From: Desulfurococcales archaeon
GTDB taxonomy: Archaea; Thermoproteota; Thermoprotei_A; Sulfolobales; Ignisphaeraceae
Assembly (NCBI GenBank): GCA_027037025.1
Contig: JALWBS010000101.1
Span: 1 to 7,475, forward strand
Reading direction: 5' to 3'
DNA: 7,475 bases
The notes beneath the pieces were generated by a model that saw only the letters and a list, made by a program, of their open reading frames with translations, was not told where the DNA came from and did no database searches. Shown in pieces: positions 5,781-7,475 of the stretch. The position numbers and the translations under genes were made by a program. The stretch's first letter is position 1; each line of letters starts with the position of its first letter.

Positions 5781-6721
5781 ATAAAGCTCTTTATCTCAGC
5801 TAAAGCGATTTCCACAGAGTTACGGCGAGCATTGAGGAGTATATCCACGTTCCTCCACCTTCTCCTAAGCATTGCCACGGCATCTCCATCCTCGACCACA
5901 GAAACGTTCAGTATCCCTAGATTTCGAAGGGCGTCTGCGGTAACGCTGTTATCTGCAACAGCGTAGTCAATTCTGTCAGTAGTAAATCCGAAGAACGAGG
6001 TCAAGTCGTGTAGGATCTCCGCTATGATTCTCGATGAGCTTGCGGAGCTAGTACGTACTGACACGACAACGGGTCTGCCCCTCATCATCACTCCGCATTC
6101 CATAGGAAGGTCGCTGCTTGACTCCAGTACGTGTACGATGCACACGTCCACGTCCTTAGGTTCGTCAACGATCTCCACGTTCTTAGGTAAGGATAACTGC
6201 ATCAGTGTTCGAAGCATCCTACCCCGGGCGTGAACGCGGACTCGTCTACCTCTATCGATGTCTATCAGAAGATCGTGGAGTCTGCGCCATCGCTCAATGG
6301 TTTCTAAACGAAGTACAAAAGGTAGCTCGTTCAGATTCACAGCACCCTCTTCGTGAACTGCGGACGTGTCTACACATTTCTTAACTATGCCACGAAGCTC
6401 CATGTAGCGACATAGAGCTCTAGCTCCCCCTATCCCACAGTTCATTATCGGTATTGCGACAGAGCCACGCGGAGATACAGCGACGACCCCGGGATCGTAA
6501 GGCATCTTCGCCAGGTCCTTCAGTGCGTGGACGCACATGGAGATGGAGGATACGCATACCACGAAATCCAGCGAGGCCCACATAGTCATCACCTTGCGCA
6601 GCTGATATTCATCGAAAAGCTTGGTGATTGCATGAACTTCGAGGCCTAGCCCTTTGAAGAACTCGGCTACCTCAAGTGCTTTGCTAACCCCGCTAGGAAG
6701 CGCCAAGATCATCATTCTCAT
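5777..6721 (-). CDS. CbiG-like protein (cobalt-precorrin 5A hydrolase family), signature residues diverged
   Basis: CbiG opens the lactone ring of cobalt-precorrin 5A in the anaerobic cobalamin pathway. This 314-aa protein follows the CbiG layout throughout. The N-terminal part (1-130) ends with DPGVVAVSPRGSVAIP and CGIGGARAL, where CbiG has DPAVVVVDEDGRFVIP and SGHLGGANEL. A middle domain (about 158-205) follows, then a C-terminal part (about 218-285) in which SVRTSSASSSRIIAEIL and AVADNSVTADAL sit where CbiG has GCRRGTS and ATIDLKADE. The usual Arg before LAP, the His and Asn of SGHxGGAN, and the Lys and Glu of the C-terminal motif are all replaced. It is thus either a very divergent CbiG or a relative with another job. 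No other cobalamin gene is in the window. ATG at 6721 was chosen; ATGs two and three codons on are possible. The gene is divergent from cutA with a shared TATA region. The assignment rests on remembered family motifs. Confidence 0.6.
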   Translation of the reverse strand: MRMMILALPSGVSKALEVAEFFKGLGLEVHAITKLFDEYQLRKVMTMWASLDFVVCVSSISMCVHALKDLAKMPYDPGVVAVSPRGSVAIPIMNCGIGGARALCRYMELRGIVKKCVDTSAVHEEGAVNLNELPFVLRLETIERWRRLHDLLIDIDRGRRVRVHARGRMLRTLMQLSLPKNVEIVDEPKDVDVCIVHVLESSSDLPMECGVMMRGRPVVVSVRTSSASSSRIIAEILHDLTSFFGFTTDRIDYAVADNSVTADALRNLGILNVSVVEDGDAVAMLRRRWRNVDILLNARRNSVEIALAEIKSFM

Positions 6722-6750
6722 CTTTGTCCCTAGGTAGAACAGCTACAGAT

Positions 6751-6758
6751 CTTTAAAG
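6751..6758. promoter_or_regulatory. Palindromic TATA box shared by cbiG-like gene and cutA
   Basis: CTTTAAAG reads the same on both strands and sits in the 70-bp divergent gap. A start about 26 bases from its centre falls near 6728 on the minus strand (7 bases before the ATG at 6721) and near 6781 on the plus strand (about 11 bases before the cutA ATG). It is well placed for both genes, although no strong BRE purine tract is seen next to it. Confidence 0.6.
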
Positions 6759-6791
6759 AAACCACTGCAAAAAGCCTCTAGGTGCGAGCTC

Positions 6792-7115
6792 ATGAAGTAC
6801 GTGATAGTGTTAACTACAACCTCCTCGGAGGAAGAGGCTCGAAACATAGCTAAAGCATTGATAGAGAGACGGTTGGCTGCATGTGTAAGCATAGTGAAGA
6901 ATGTCAAGTCCATCTACGTGTGGCGCGGAAAGGTAGAGAGTGCACACGAATTCCTTCTCATCGTGAAGACCCGCGAGGATCTAGCGCAACGCGTAATCGA
7001 ATCCATTAAGGAGCTTCATAGCTACGAGGTTCCTGAAGCACTTGTCGTACCAGTCGAGAGAGGATTGGAAACGTACCTCAGATGGATAGACTCTGTAGTG
7101 GAAGGTAGAGAATGA
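6792..7115 (+). CDS. cutA: CutA1 divalent-cation tolerance protein
   Basis: CutA1 is a small trimeric, PII-like cytoplasmic protein linked to copper and other metal tolerance; its molecular role is not settled. All family motifs are seen in 107 aa, the usual length: TTTSSEEEARNIAKAL (8-23), ERRLAACVSIV (25-35), SIYVWRGKVE (40-49), EFLLIVKTR (53-61), HSYEVPEALVVPV (76-88) and YLRWID (95-100). His76, Tyr78 and Pro81 lie in the conserved segment near the metal-binding region. The ATG at 6792 is preceded by GGTG at 6781-6784, 7 bases upstream. The riboflavin reductase gene begins one base after the stop, so the two are very likely co-transcribed from the shared TTTAAA promoter. The pairing with a riboflavin gene does not by itself point to a shared function. 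Confidence 0.95.
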   Translation: MKYVIVLTTTSSEEEARNIAKALIERRLAACVSIVKNVKSIYVWRGKVESAHEFLLIVKTREDLAQRVIESIKELHSYEVPEALVVPVERGLETYLRWIDSVVEGRE

Positions 7116-7116
7116 T

Positions 7117-7475
7117 ATGAGACCATACATCGTGATCTTCGTTACGCAGAGCGTTGATGGTAAGATAGCTAGCGTGGACGGATTTAGCAAACTGTCGTGT
7201 CCTGAAGACAAGCTTAGGCAGTACTGGCTACGGAGCAAGGTCGACGGCGTGCTCGTGGGAGCTAACACGGTGATCTCAGATGATCCGAGGCTCTACCCCA
7301 AGATCTTCGGGCGGCATGGGAAGTACTACAGGGTGGTCATTGATGGGCTGCTGAGATCTCCGGTGAGCGCTCGAATCTTCGATGTCTCTGAATACGGAAC
7401 GATCGTGTTGACAACTGGCTGCGCACCTAGAGAGAAGATCGCTGAGCTCAGATCCCGGGGCGTATACGTAGAAGT
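7117..7475 (+). CDS. Archaeal RibD-type reductase of riboflavin synthesis, 3'-truncated by window edge
   Basis: Likely 2,5-diamino-6-ribosylamino-4(3H)-pyrimidinone 5'-phosphate reductase, which uses NADPH to reduce the ribose side chain early in archaeal riboflavin/F420 synthesis. The first 119 residues are present out of about 220 usual for the family. Seen are RPYIVIFVTQSVDGKIA (2-18), the family's N-terminal strand and substrate loop; VDGVLVGANTVISDDPRL (42-59), the NADPH-binding and hallmark segment; and RVVIDGLLRSP (72-82). There is no N-terminal deaminase domain, which fits the archaeal stand-alone reductase rather than bifunctional bacterial RibD. The ATG at 7117 lies one base after the cutA stop; AGGT at 7103-7106 lies 10 bases before it, inside cutA. 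The frame is open to the window end. A dihydrofolate reductase-like protein of the same fold is the alternative. Confidence 0.88.
   Translation, partial: MRPYIVIFVTQSVDGKIASVDGFSKLSCPEDKLRQYWLRSKVDGVLVGANTVISDDPRLYPKIFGRHGKYYRVVIDGLLRSPVSARIFDVSEYGTIVLTTGCAPREKIAELRSRGVYVE

Overview
The window looks like ordinary chromosome from a hyperthermophilic or thermophilic archaeon of the TACK/Thermoproteota (crenarchaeal) type. Three things suggest this. The protein families are archaeal (Sulfolobus-type methylthioadenosine phosphorylase, archaeal RecB-like nuclease, archaeal-style RibD reductase, threonine synthase with a zinc ribbon). Start codons are often TTG or GTG, and AT-rich TATA-like elements lie close to several starts. 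Two box C/D guide RNA candidates are present, a class that is abundant in hyperthermophilic archaea. No genus can be named from this sequence alone, and no mobile element, CRISPR array or tRNA was seen.

Layout. Positions 1-1298 (+) hold the 3' part of a nucleoside phosphorylase gene and, 14 bases on, an unrecognised gene with a probable C-terminal winged helix. The latter overlaps by 50 bp the end of a convergent YjjX-type inosine/xanthosine triphosphatase (1249-1827, -). A short divergent gap leads to an HtrA-like serine protease with one PDZ domain (1892-2788, +). Two minus-strand genes follow: an unrecognised protein with a carboxypeptidase-regulatory-like beta domain (2839-3528) and a PD-(D/E)XK nuclease with HTH and coiled-coil parts (3579-4427). 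Divergent from the nuclease is threonine synthase (4540-5682, +). A CbiG-like protein (5777-6721, -) shares a palindromic TTTAAA promoter region with cutA (6792-7115, +). The riboflavin-pathway reductase gene begins one base after cutA and runs off the window.

Main discovery. Two box C/D sRNA candidates, not reported as ORFs, lie on the + strand at about 5718-5780 and 3566-3622. Both follow the archaeal plan C, about 12-nt guide, D', 3-nt spacer, C', 11-13-nt guide, D. For the first, both guides are complementary to rRNA segments that I recall as highly conserved: 16S helix 34 (CAGCATGCCCC) and 23S domain I (CGGAGGAAAA). Both sRNAs run antisense into the 3' end of a minus-strand gene.

The protein genes are mostly independent housekeeping functions: purine/methionine salvage, nucleotide-pool cleaning, protein quality control, threonine synthesis and riboflavin synthesis. 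The CbiG-like protein keeps the three-part CbiG layout but lacks several signature residues and has no cobalamin gene beside it, so its function may have changed.
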